Positions 35,035 through 45,518 of a stretch of DNA of 64,000 bases are shown here, in pieces (position 1 is the stretch's first letter; each line of letters begins with the position of its first letter). The stretch is from the NCBI GenBank assembly GCA_037178675.1, contig JAYMGJ010000087.1, positions 62,001-126,000 on the forward strand. The letters are read 5' to 3'. The DNA comes from Scleroderma bovista. Lineage: Eukaryota; Basidiomycota; Agaricomycetes; Boletales; Sclerodermataceae. Position numbers and translations under genes: made by a program. The notes under the pieces were generated by a model, which did not search any database, was not told where the DNA came from, and saw only the letters and a program-made list of their open reading frames with translations.

Positions 35035-36201
35035 AAAATGCCTCTTGACCAGTTACCACCACCTTCCCCTTTGGGAAAGCCCTCCCCCCCACCCAAACAC
35101 CAGTGCTCGTCACTTGAACCCTGCCCCATCCTCCTCTCTGAGATAGGAAAGGTCTACCATGCCTTTCCCAAAGGTACCTTTCGAGCCTGCTTCGCTCCTC
35201 CTGCTGTCCCCCGCTTTGTTCTCCAACACCTTGCTGCCCACCCACAGACCTGGTCCTGGACAACCAAGGCTGGCCCCAGTGCTGGCAAATCCTTCCCTGT
35301 CCCCACCATCCCAATAGTTTGCAGAAAGGACAACCCAAAAGCCATCCAGTGGCTTGTTTCCATCTTCCACTCTTTCAAGTCCCAGTTAACCACCCAGGCC
35401 CTCCACCCAGAGACTGGAAAAGTCCTTCGGGGCTATGTCCAACTCTACCAAAACAACATGCTGATGCACCTCTGTGCTCAGCAGGCCCGATTGGCGCCCC
35501 CTCCCTCTGCCTCTGCTTTTGCAGTCAGAACCCAGCCTGGTCGCACCCCCCCTCCCCCCAGTGCAACTGTTGCAGAACTCCGTGTGGAGTTAGCGGCCCT
35601 GCGTCGTGAATTCGAAGCCTTCCGTTCCAAACATGAGGCTTCTTCTAACCCCCCCTCTCAGCTGCTGGCCACCTCTTTGGTACCAGCCCACTCACCCACC
35701 CCCCCCTCCCCCACCTCATTTGAATGCTCCGCAGAGGAGGGAACTGCCCACCCTGGCCATCCATGGCTACAGCAGGTCATTGACCACCCTCAATGCCCCA
35801 ACTTCATCAAGCAAATCGACTCCTCTGTGGTCCCCATATCCACTTCCACCTTACCAGACAATGTTACCAGGTCCCTTCTAGTTGAATTTGCTAACGGTCG
35901 CGTCAGGAAATCCTTAGGTTTTGACTCTAATGGTGATCTTTATGTCTCTGACAGTCCTTCTGCTTCGTCCATGGTAGCCATTGTCCGTTTACCTTCATTA
36001 CCTTCTCACCCCACATAGGCTCTTTGGCCTTTTACCCCTTGTTCTCCAACAACACCAGATGACTTTTCATTTGGACTTTGAGGGCTCACGCCCCATCTCG
36101 ATATTACAGGTTTTCAACCTTAGTTACCTACTGTCCTGTGGCTCGACGGATGGGCAGGTCTACCATAGGGCTTTGCCCTGAGGACCATAAATGAGGATTT
36201 G

Positions 36202-36232
<31 letters not shown>
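35035..36232 (+). mobile_element. Retroposon with intact ORF, 1.2 kb, poly(A) tail
   Basis: An intronless insert between perfect 12-bp direct repeats, ending in about 33 A residues (36202-36234). It lies in the middle of the PSP1/F-box relic block, which is uninterrupted in the other array copy. Its 3' end (CATAGGGCTTTGCCCTGAGG, ACCATAAATGAGGATT) recurs in the fragment at 30670-30798, so a LINE-type machinery probably recognises this tail. Only three bases precede the ATG, so 5' truncation is possible. It encodes no reverse transcriptase. It is either a non-autonomous, ORF1-only LINE derivative or a retrocopied gene. Confidence 0.88.
35038..36018 (+). CDS. Retroposon-borne protein, 326 aa, Pro-rich with coiled coil
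   Basis: Uninterrupted and intronless, unlike every neighbouring gene. The first ~165 residues look folded (aromatic-rich, e.g. YHAFPKGTFRACFAPPAVPR, then AIQWLVSIFHSFKSQL). Next is a Pro-rich linker, a short coiled coil (VAELRVELAALRREFEAFRS, about 183-202), a second Pro/Ser linker and a C-terminal ~100-residue part (HPWLQQVIDHPQCPNFIKQI, VEFANGRVRKSLGFDSNGDL). The coding strand is very pyrimidine-rich. The plan of coiled coil plus basic regions recalls ORF1 proteins of LINEs, but I see no CCHC zinc knuckle and no certain match. Function unknown. Confidence 0.72.
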   Translation: MPLDQLPPPSPLGKPSPPPKHQCSSLEPCPILLSEIGKVYHAFPKGTFRACFAPPAVPRFVLQHLAAHPQTWSWTTKAGPSAGKSFPVPTIPIVCRKDNPKAIQWLVSIFHSFKSQLTTQALHPETGKVLRGYVQLYQNNMLMHLCAQQARLAPPPSASAFAVRTQPGRTPPPPSATVAELRVELAALRREFEAFRSKHEASSNPPSQLLATSLVPAHSPTPPSPTSFECSAEEGTAHPGHPWLQQVIDHPQCPNFIKQIDSSVVPISTSTLPDNVTRSLLVEFANGRVRKSLGFDSNGDLYVSDSPSASSMVAIVRLPSLPSHPT

Positions 36233-36235
<3 letters not shown>

Positions 36236-36244
36236 CCCACCTTT

Positions 36245-36867
36245 CTGCATTCCAGTACACATGGCCGGTCACCGGGTTCACGGATGCCATGTACGAGCGA
36301 CGCAGACTTCGACACTCCCACGGAGAAAGGCGGGTCGGGTTTGGAAAAGTATCGACAGGTAACGAGCAATTCGAGGCTGATGCTCATATGAAAAGCTAAC
36401 CTGAACCCATGTTCCAGTTCCTGGAGCATAAGGTTTCTACAACGTTGACCTGCGTGGGACATGGTGACAGTCGTGGATGAACTCACTCAATTGCGAGCTG
36501 AACTGAACTGGAACGACTAGAGGAAGAGCGGAATCTCTTGCAAACGAAGCCAGCTCCGATCGCCTCCCTGCCCTTCGAGATCCTCTCCTATTTGCTCGTG
36601 TTTCCAGTTTCTGCTACGCTGCCATTCCATCCACAGAGAAGAAGGGAGCCAGCAAGCGTGTCACGCACTTCGAGGGACCTCACTCTCTACTCTCCGACCT
36701 TCTGTACTCATATCGACATCACCCCTGGTCGTGCAAACATGACCCTCATGAAGGCACACGCGGAAAGGAGTCGCCAGCGTCCACTGGACATCACTATTCG
36801 GTCTTGGCAGAATTCACGTGGTCAGCTTGCCATCTTCCTCGATGCCATCATACCTCATGCACTAACA
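36245..36867 (+). pseudogene. F-box gene relic (array copy 2)
   Basis: Better preserved than the copy at 21291. An open segment from about 36540 reads LLQTKPAPIASLPFEILSYL followed by IDITPGRANMTLMKAHAERS and RQRPLDITIRSWQ, an Agaricomycete F-box protein pattern. It is cut off at 36867 where HET-relic sequence starts. The upstream coiled part (ELTQLRAEL) is in another frame. Confidence 0.72.
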
Positions 36868-37190
36868 GGGCGAATCGTCACTTTCTCCATCGATAAGAGG
36901 AACAGCGTAGAGTTGTCCCAGGTGATCAATTCTGTGTCCCGATAGTATCAAGGCTTGAGGGGTATGCCATGCATACCTCCAAGATGCACTCGTCTTATCC
37001 TTTCCCACCGAGCATACAGTAACTATAGGAGGTATCGCAAATCCAGCGGCTCGCCGGAGTGGTTTTCCGTGGGTGGACAATGTATGTTAACAAGAATTAT
37101 GTCGCCCCTGTAAGGAGGGAAGAAGGCATTTCACCCCCTTCGGCTACAGTTCATCCGCATGTTGAATGAGCAAAGCCTATCTTTGACGGG
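36868..37190 (+). pseudogene. HET relic 3, fused to the F-box relic
   Basis: Starts with FSIDKRNSVELSQVINS, matching the CIDKRSSAELSEAINS motif, then a stop. DNA similarity to relics 1 and 2 runs to the NEQSLSLTGTL segment near 37180. It is shorter than relic 2, as the following part is deleted. Confidence 0.75.
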
Positions 37191-38157
37191 GACCTTGTCG
37201 TGCGCCATTGAACCCGAGCGGGGGAAACGCGGTCGTCGCTGTGCAGGACATCTGATGATCGTCGGCAACTTTCAGACCAATGTCATCGCAGCAGAAGGGA
37301 CGACTCAGACTTCCATTGCACGAATAAGCGTAGACGCCACTGAAGTACTGACGCCCACTAAACAACGCGCCAAACCAACGCCAAAACCGGCACCTTGAGC
37401 TCTCTGAATCCCTCGACTACCGACTTTGAGCATCCCCGCATGCGACAGGTCAGTACTCAGCGACGGCACGGGTCAGAACAGCCTTGACCTCCAATTCCGG
37501 TGATTGGTGTACTGACAACCCGCAGATAAGACGCTGGTGGCAGTCTTGCTGTACACGTCTAACTTATATCACCGGCCCATGTACCACCAGTCTTACGATG
37601 TATTTGTCTTTCTGCTTTGCCTTGGCATAACCCCACCCGTGCGTTAGCCACTCAAATTGTTGGAGATCAATTGATTGTCGACAGAAAACAGCAAAGTCTT
37701 GCACTGCGACTATGGTTATTGGTATGTAATTTGACACATCCTCATACGAGGCGCTTAGGAATACCTATGTAAGTAGTATTACCGGGGATTGGGTGCGGTG
37801 GACATGTTGTATTCCATAGGTAGGAGGTTCATCTGTCCCGACACCAGTCCATTTTTCATTGCGGGTACCACATCCGCTGGAGCCATACATAACATGTTCG
37901 TTGATTGTAATGGCCAGAAGTGATTGGTCTCCTTAGGCAGACCAGAAAGTCGAAGGTAGGCTGGGAGATCAAGAGGGCTCAATTGCTTGTTAGGGGGAAG
38001 CTTTTCAGTTAGCAAGCAACACGTGTTACCGTGCACCTTTACCACCACGACTACACGTTTTCCGTTCCGATCCAGAAAACTTTCAATTCTGTGAAAAGAG
38101 GTAAGTGGTACCATTCACAGTCGATGATCCTTTCGAAACTAATGCACACTTGCGCAG
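37191..38157 (+). promoter_or_regulatory. HET-D 5' block with 5'UTR intron
   Basis: Uninterrupted version of the HET promoter block, including GGGCTCAATTGCTTGTTA at about 37975. The 5'UTR intron is 38101-38157 (GTAAGT, CTAAT, TTGCGCAG). Confidence 0.78.
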
Positions 38158-38158
38158 C

Positions 38159-40541
38159 ATGCGCTTGATCAACGTAGAAGCATTTCTGGAGAGGGAGCAG
38201 GTGATGAGCGATGGGGGAGGAAAGGATTGGGAAACCGAGGTTCTCGACTCCACTTATGACGAAGCCACATCCTATGCGATCTTATCCCATCGGTGGACCG
38301 AGAAAGAGGTTAACTATGAGCAGATCGTCGACCTGGAAAAGATGGAAAAGAAAGAACAAATTCGCCAATGCCTTGGGTATCGAAAGATCCTCGCTAGCTG
38401 TAAGCAGGCAGAGGGCAAGTTCAAGTGGTTGTGGGTCGATACATGCTGCATCGACAAGCGAAGCAGCGCAGAGCTATCTGAGGCCATTAATTCCATGTAT
38501 CGGTGGTACGAAAATGCGGGAGTATGCTATGCGTACCTCCACGACGTCCTCGATCCACTGCTTCCCACTGAGCCCGACAGGCAGAGGTATCCCAAATTTG
38601 GCTGGCCGGAGTGGTTCTCGCGTGGATGGACACTACAAGAGTTGATAGCCCCGAGCAATGTCCAGTTCTTCAACAAGAACTGGAAAAGCATAGGTGACAA
38701 GAGGACACTTGCACCTACCTTGGCAGACATTACTAGAATTCCGGAGCATATATTGACACATGGACTTTGCGGAAACCGTCCGTGCGTTGCTCAAATCATG
38801 TCGTGGGCGGCTGATCGTACGACGACGCGAGTGGAGGACAGAGCTTACTCGCTGATGGGTCTGCTGGAAGTGAACATGCCGATGCTGTATGGAGAGGGGA
38901 AGAAAGCATTTCACCGTCTGCAGCTGGAGATCATCCGCACATCGAATGACCAAAGCATCTTTGCGTGGCGTTGTATTATGAACAATAACCCGACTGGCAA
39001 TATCCTCGCAGATGACCCGAGTTTCTTCTGGCTTTGTGGTACAATGGAACTGATGGATCACAATGAATACATCGAATGTCTCAAAGAGGACGTCCCCAAA
39101 GAAGAGCTTCACTCGATCGAGGATCGACTTGGTACATTCCCGATCACGAATCGCGGCATTCAAATTTGGCTGCCCCTCCGTCCCTATCGCGACTCTCACA
39201 CCCTCTTCGAAGCCCTGCTGCCATGCCGCTTTCGTCCATCGGATCCACCCAAGACCATCTATTTGGTCTTGTCGGAATCCAATTACTACAGAGATCCAGG
39301 GCCAGACCCTTCGATTTTGCGTTCTACGGATACCACTTCAGCGGGACCCTCCTTCCGATGGAGATTGTGCCAAGTCTATCTCAGATATCAAGACCCGCCA
39401 CGTCGCACCACCACATTCAAAGTCGACGATACCGCGCTCATTGAGAATGGTTTCACTTACTGCCACGCATACCCAAAGATATTCACTGGGGACACGCTCA
39501 CGCTGAGCAGCACTACTTCCCTTGGCATCAAAGTCTATTTTGATAATCAAACTAATACTCACCTTGTAGTGGGCCTTGGGCAATATCTTGGCAAGGAGTG
39601 GATACACGTCGTTTCTGATGAATCTAACATAATTCCACACCAAACTTCACAATCATGGAAGGACTATATCTACAAAAAATACTGGGAACTTATGAAGGTC
39701 AGAATGCCAGCGCATGCGCGACACGTGAATAAGGCGCGTTCTGGGATTGAACAGGTCTGCATTATGCAGACCCGTTTCCTTCGATCAGCCAGAATCTTTC
39801 AGATTTCGTCCGTCATGTGGAAGAGCTCAAGGATTTGTGAAGTTAAGCTTGGGGTATTTGACGATCCCGGTTCCAGTGACGTATCTGGTGAGTGGACAGC
39901 CTTTGATGTTGATGTGGGTTGCTTTTCTCTGCACGTCCCATTGGCACTGATATCACTATTTAGGGATCATATGTTCTTGGCTGTGACTGGCGGGGCCTCA
40001 TGATACTACCCGATCGGCCGAGGAAGTACAGCAGTGTCGGAATAGACGGGGGATCCTGTAATTTCTCATACCCACCTAATGGCACCGAAGTGAGCACACA
40101 TGCCTTTTGTACCATGTTTGAGCCTTACGAGAACAGCTGGGGGACTATGGTCACTTTACAGACTCCCAGGAATTCTGCCGTGAAGGAAACCTCTTTGCTG
40201 ACCTCGGGCCACTTTCTATGGCGGACATCAAGAAGCACACACTATCTTCACGTGGTTGGACGGCCTTGAATTTGGCGGACACCTCCAACCTCATTCCACA
40301 TTATTCACTGATGCTGTCACTTCCACGTGATGACAACTTCAAATCATTGTTGACTTCGCTCTCTACTCGACTCACCAACAGATACCTCGTCACAAGGATC
40401 ATAGTACAACGTCTTCCTGATCCTGACCAACCTGGTTCAAACATCACAACAGCATTACGGTACAGCGTTGCAAAGCCATTTGTTTGGCAAAGAAATGAAA
40501 GTGCTGGTTCTGGGTCGGATGAGCTGTCAAACGAAGGGTGA
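38159..40541 (+). CDS. HET-D, HET/DUF8212 domain protein, ~750 aa
   Basis: Exons 38159-39913, 39964-40089 and 40170-40541. The first intron is 50 nt, not 54 as in A-C. Because it has no in-frame stop, retention would read on briefly in another frame. The second intron (80 nt) ends CCCAG, the best acceptor of the four copies, which supports the common splice model. The HET and DUF8212 motifs are complete. The variable patch after FAW reads RCIMNNNPTGNILADDPSFF, unlike B or C. The PTARDEERYRDFNG segment of B/C is PTEPDRQRYPKFG here. Confidence 0.93.
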
Positions 40542-40995
40542 TCAAGTGGGAGTGAATGATATAGATGAAATGATGTTGTGAAGCACCATTTTCTTCGTCG
40601 GTTGTTCTCTGGCCATTTGTTCGTCTATCCTTACTATGCATTCTTTTATATATCATTGCAGTCTCTAGTTTGAAACAAGGAACACTGGCCAAAGTCCTCA
40701 ACCATCCCTTCTCTCCCACATCACATTTACATCTACAGGACTCTGCTGTCCATAACTATGCCCGCAGTTCGAGTGGCTTACCAGTGATGCACTTTCCTTC
40801 TGGATCGAATTCCTTCAATTCCTAGGTGATGGGTGGCCTGATTTTTGAATGCCGCTAAATACAAGGTTGCAATCGGGTGGATAAATGAGCACGACAAATC
40901 GGAGTTTATACTTTCGAAAGCAAATGTGAGAAGCATGAATCACACAACTCGGTTTCTTGATGTACGAAGGACGTCACAAGCCTGACTGTTGACTA
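40542..40995 (+). repeat. HET-D 3' block
   Basis: Matches the other 3' blocks, including CTAGGTGATGGG near 40825, and then the DNA that leads into the PSP1 relic in the other units (to about 41050). The PSP1 and F-box relics themselves are missing here. Confidence 0.75.
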
Positions 40996-41059
40996 GGTCG
41001 ATATCATGCGCACATATTGTCCTGCTTAACCCACGCTTGCGATGAGACAGGAGGGATCT

Positions 41060-41335
41060 GCAAGGTTGTAGGGCGCTCAATTGCTTTGCTGTGTTCTGGG
41101 GAAGCCTTTCAGTTAGAAGCAACACATGTTATCCTCCACCTTTACCACCATGACTACACGTTTACCGTTCCGGTCCAACAAACTTTCAATTCTATGAAAA
41201 AAGGTAAATGATACCATTCACAGTTGATGGTCCCGTCGAAACTAATGCATACTTGCGCAGCATGCGCCTGATCAATGTAAAAGCATTTCTGGAAAGGGAG
41301 CAAGTGGTGATAACGAACGAAATGGAGGCAACAGT
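41060..41335 (+). pseudogene. HET-E, truncated 5' end only
   Basis: Promoter-proximal sequence, a 5'UTR intron (about 41205-41260, GTAAAT...TTGCGCAG) and the first codons MRLINVKAFLEREQV are present. Homology then stops abruptly near 41330 at an unrelated sequence with a stop at 41388. A recombination breakpoint has removed the rest of the gene. Confidence 0.85.
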
Positions 41336-41784
41336 GGTGTGGACGGCAAGACTAGCAGCGGCAACGTTGATTCAACGGGAGCCGAAGTAGTGAAGCAGTG
41401 CAGCTAGCTACAGGGAGTCAGCAGATGCGTCAAAGTCATGCTACAGAATGCGAGATCGGGACCTACTAGTGTCGTCTGGGCCACCCACATATCCCTCAGA
41501 GCGTCTGCACTAGACCACCGGACAGCGACGGTGGCTCGCAAGAATAAAAAATCGAAGCAGAAATGGCTTACCTCCAAGTGGTTCCTTGGTGGCCGATTCA
41601 TGACTTGTATGGGTGAAGGAAATGATATTAGATCGGCTAAGAACTCGCGCGAGACCTTGTAATATTAAATAATAGTCGGCGCTTCCCGAGTAAATTGCCG
41701 AACTTCATTCCAAACGAGCGTGATCCGCTTTCCGTACCACTGAATTCGACAGTACTCAGGTGGGTTTCAACGAGCTGTGATAGC
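41336..41784. other. Breakpoint-associated sequence, no gene recognised
   Basis: Unique sequence between the HET-E stub and the second F-box gene. From about 41705 it matches the upstream region of the first F-box gene (GAGCGTGATCCGCTTTCC). The frames here are short and unrecognised. Confidence 0.5.
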
Positions 41785-43398
41785 ATGAAACGCCTCGCAC
41801 AAATCACCGATTTACCCACTGAGCTACTCCTTCATATTGCAAGTTTACTTGATCTATCAGCCGTCCTTCAATTGCCAAAGGCATTAGTCCCCACTGTGTT
41901 GTTCTCTGAAATAAAACTGACGCCCATTCTCAGACATGCAAGCGCTTCCTGGACCTAAGTCGACATCGAAGGTTCTGGATCGAGGTGTTTAACACGGTCC
42001 AGCGATCCCAATCGTTCCCATACCTTCGCAAGGAATTCGAAGACATGACGCCACTCCAAATGCAACGTACCCTGGTATCGGCGTTCAAAGCAGAGCAGGC
42101 GTTCCTTCGTCCCAGAAAACAATTGATTCCTTTGGTTAAGAATTTCCCAGGTTCCCAATTCCCGATACGCTCCATCGACTTCCTGCTGGATAGGTTTATC
42201 TTGACTAGTCACGATCGTGGCACAGTCAGCCTCTGGGCCGTGTCAGGGGACGCGTCGTGCTACCTCTATGCCCAAATGCCACAAAAACGAGGCTGGAGTG
42301 CCGCTGTGCATCATGTGTCTGCAGACAAGTCTACTTTTTTTCTTGTTTGTCAAAACAATCGCCATAGGTTGGTTTGTCGTTGTCACCACGGCACTTGTCT
42401 CACTAGTTCCTGATTGCCAGGATTCGGGTATACACTGTGACTTTAGAAGCGGAAGTGCAGGATCACCCGTTGTTCATGGAATGTATTGCGGACCTTGCTT
42501 CGGATCCGTCGTTGAGTGCCAGCGGCATTGTTCCAGAGTCGAACCTAGTCTTACTGTATGCATGTCCGTATGGACGTCCGTTCTCTATTGGCATTCTGAA
42601 CTGGAAGACAAAGCAACGGGCAAGTGTGCAGATGGATACCCTTCCTGGAGAACCGGTAAGATCATATATGGTCAGCCAAAAATTTGCATCATTCACCTGG
42701 TTGTGTGCAGTGCCCTTACCTTCGAGCTTGGCACCTCTGTGGATCATACATTTTATTATTCACATCTCGCGCCATTGAAGCTCATCCTTTATCCTGGCTG
42801 ATGCCCTCCACACCGTCCACATCTCCTATGCCAGTCTTGCATCATATATTCGCCGATTCAGATATCTATCGAGTAAAGGTGTCAAATGTACATTCAAGTC
42901 AATACGGCTCAAACGAAACATACACCTTTTTTGCACTCGGCTCCACTTCGAAACGCAGCACCTTGTACCTGAGAGTCGTAATAGAACTGGGAGCCACCCC
43001 CTCACTGGACGTTGAATATATTGGGAGCCTGCCTGCCATGGATCCAGGGGTTTGGGTATCTTATTCGAGCTTGGATCATATCGGAATGCGTGGTGCCTGG
43101 CTTGGACGGGAACGCAACATCGCAACTTGGAGGTTGATGACCTTCACCAGAAGCTCAGTCCTTGAGCCTGCGGAGTCATCGCATCAAGCAAATATGCATG
43201 ATGGAGAGTCGAGTTCAGCGATGCACGAAGGGACATGCGTATGGGAGTATAAAGCACTAGGTGAGCAAAAGTTCTACCGTCTCTCTCTGAAGTGCTGAAC
43301 GCTATTTAGATGGATCTGAGGTGACATGTGCAATTTCCGCACTGACAGGCCAGATTGTGCTTGCTACTCGCTCTGGCGACCTCATGTTGTTAGAGTGA
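41785..43398 (+). CDS. F-box protein with propeller-like C-terminus, copy 2, 469 aa
   Basis: Exons 41785-41886, 41934-42367, 42421-42655, 42711-43260 and 43310-43398, total 1410 nt in frame, with the same intron positions as the copy at 12070. The F-box (TDLPTELLLHIASLLDLS) and the terminal SGDLMLLE are intact. A three-codon insertion at NVHSSQYGSNET distinguishes it. Both copies look functional, and the duplication appears recent. Confidence 0.88.
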
Positions 43399-43979
43399 CG
43401 TTTCTCACATAAATATACAGCCTACAGTGCGGACACTACCCGATTTACTGTAATAGTGCGTTTGACTATTCGACTCACTCGATGCTAGTCCACTACTGCA
43501 CTTCTGAGGACGTTACTTGCTATTTGGATGGTATCCGTACCTCGCTGGATACTCCTTTCTTTGATCACTCATTACATTCGAACCAGAAAAACAAAGTCAG
43601 TGCTTGGCATGTTTTGTGGATGGAAACCCGCATGGTCCACGTCGACTTGGTAATGAAAGAATGTATGAAGTAGTGGAGATAGGTGTGTGTGGTGTCCTCG
43701 TCAAGCACTAAAATTTATAATATGATGTCAATTCAACACTTTTTGATTTTGAACAGGACGTGGAATGAGGATCTACCTTGCTTGAAACCATTTGTATGGT
43801 AGTCAAGGCGGCAGCCCAAACGCTTGAAACTGCACACGCTACTACCTCGCCTTGTTCTAAATAATGTTCAGCATCTTCACAAAGAAAAAGAAGAGCCTTT
43901 GCTCACTTGATATGTCATATTCCCATCACGATACGCACGTCCTTTCACATAGTGATCAACCCAAGATTGATCTGATAAA
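43399..43979. other. Flank shared with the first F-box gene, then unique DNA
   Basis: 43465-43810 matches the region after 13740. No gene is supported, and a frame of about 60 codons in it is not open in the other copy beyond the first part. Confidence 0.5.
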
Positions 43980-45247
43980 TCAGTTTGAACTCCTAGTAAA
44001 AGCCAGTAGCCCCAGAGCCTCGCCGGCACATCTCTGTGTAGCCCAGGTACCACACATTCCAATAGGATTCAAGCTTGAAGACAGTCCTAAATTGAAATGT
44101 CCATGCTCCCCACCCGGTGCGATATATGTAACGTTTGGTAAGCGCCTATTTCCGTGATCAATCACGACTTTCAGGTAGAAAATGCCGCGGCTCCTAGTGA
44201 ATATGAGTGTGAAAACAGCACAGGTTTCGCTTGAACCACCGACGTTGGCTAGGATGTACGTCGGAAACCTTGATACGACACATGAAGGCAATGAGTTTAT
44301 GCTGCAAGACTGGTTTATGCCTTTTTTTGTAATGCCAGATGGGCCTCGATGGTTTCATCCGTGAGTGATATGACGTAGGGCCCACAAATCGGGAGGATAA
44401 CTAATCACAGCGCGGTGAGCCGTGCAAGTTTTTGGCTTCTGGGCATGATCTTATCGATTTTGCAGAGGGAAAAATCGTCCGGAGAGTTTTACTTCCCTTA
44501 GTTTTCTAGTAATGGACGAGTTTCCACGAAGTAAGAACAGGTTAGCCTCTGGAACAATGTCCGCAACACGTTCCATAGATAGTGAGAAACGATGCATCTG
44601 CTGGTCCAAACCTAGCGGAACAGTATGTATTCGAAACCTTCATCAAGTGGCCGAACAATGTAGACGGCGGGAATGATGAGGACAAACCCGCCCTATTCAA
44701 AATAAACCACGAGATGAAGACTAGACTTGTCTGCGCACATACGACGCTTCACGACGATGGAAGTACATCACCCCTGACACAACTCAGAGGTTGGTTGAGC
44801 AATCTTCGTAATTAGTCGAGATAAACCGATTAAGTATGAACTCAATGGGGCGCCGATCCGGGAGCGGGAACCTGGGACATTCTCAACCAGACAAATCAAG
44901 TGTTCTCTGAAACGGAGGAACGCACGCTCTGCTTTGAGCGGTACATTGCATTTCGAGTGGCGTCAGGTCCGCCACTCCCAATGCAACGTACCGTTCAAAC
45001 GTAGGTCCTCGAATTCCCTGCGAAAGCAAGGAAACGATTGGGATCGCTGTATCACGTCAAACCCGTGCTTCCAGACGCTTCGATGTTTGTCCCAAGTCCA
45101 GGATATGTCTGAAATGGTTCATGCAGTCAGTTTTTTCTGGGAGGAAGGACACAACGAGAGAGTAATGCCTTCTGCAATTGAAGAGCCACTGGTAGATTGC
45201 GATGTGGAGGAGATGGGTGAATCGAAGATGTTGGCCGGGAGTTTCAT
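43980..45247 (-). pseudogene. F-box/propeller gene relic, inverted third copy
   Basis: Minus-strand DNA from ATG at 45247 matches the F-box exon at nucleotide level. Around 45060-44940 it matches exon 2 (the equivalent of SQSFPYLRKEFEDM). A frame at 44291-43980 matches exon 4 (ETCAVFTLIFTRSRGIFYLK, ending LLAFTRSSN). Frames between are broken. Confidence 0.78.
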
Positions 45248-45329
45248 CATGTTGATGGCGTTCTAGGTTAGAGTAAACTCCTCTGTGGTCGGTTACCGTC
45301 TAGTATGACCGCATTCGTCCTCCCATCGC

Positions 45330-45427
45330 GGCTCAATGGTCCAGTAGTAAGATACGTGCTTCGGGAAAACCCGCCACCCTGGGTGGCTAAGATGTACGTG
45401 ACCCGGGTTCAATTCCCGGTTGAGCCC
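45330..45427 (+). tRNA. tRNA-Pro(CGG) with a 27-nt intron
   Basis: Acceptor stem GGCTCAA (45330-45336) pairs with TTGAGCC (45420-45426). The A box TGGTCCAGTAG and B box GGTTCAATTCC are both good. The T stem is CCGGG/CCCGG. The anticodon stem CGTGC (45355-45359) pairs with GTACG (45394-45398). The anticodon CGG is at 45362-45364, followed by G37 and an intron (45366-45392). The intron contains CCCG, able to pair with the anticodon as in eukaryotic pre-tRNAs. Confidence 0.93.
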
Positions 45428-45429
45428 AA

Positions 45430-45437
45430 TTTTTTTT
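45430..45437 (+). terminator. Pol III terminator of tRNA-Pro
   Basis: A run of eight T residues three bases after the mature 3' end. Confidence 0.9.
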
Positions 45438-45518
45438 GGGTTGCTCCAAGATACATAACCATCATGATACATAAATATTGTCGTTTGTGCTATTACATCC
45501 ATTGAAGATTTGGCATAG

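Noticed and set aside
36202..36234. A-run as a sequencing or assembly artefact
   Set aside because: It sits exactly at the 3' end of an insert bounded by a perfect 12-bp duplication, so a genuine poly(A) tail is the better explanation.
41438..41662. A 74-codon frame after the HET-E stub
   Set aside because: No recognisable family, no repeat copy and no splice support.
44582..44815. A 77-codon plus-strand frame
   Set aside because: It lies antisense within the decayed third F-box copy and has no support of its own.
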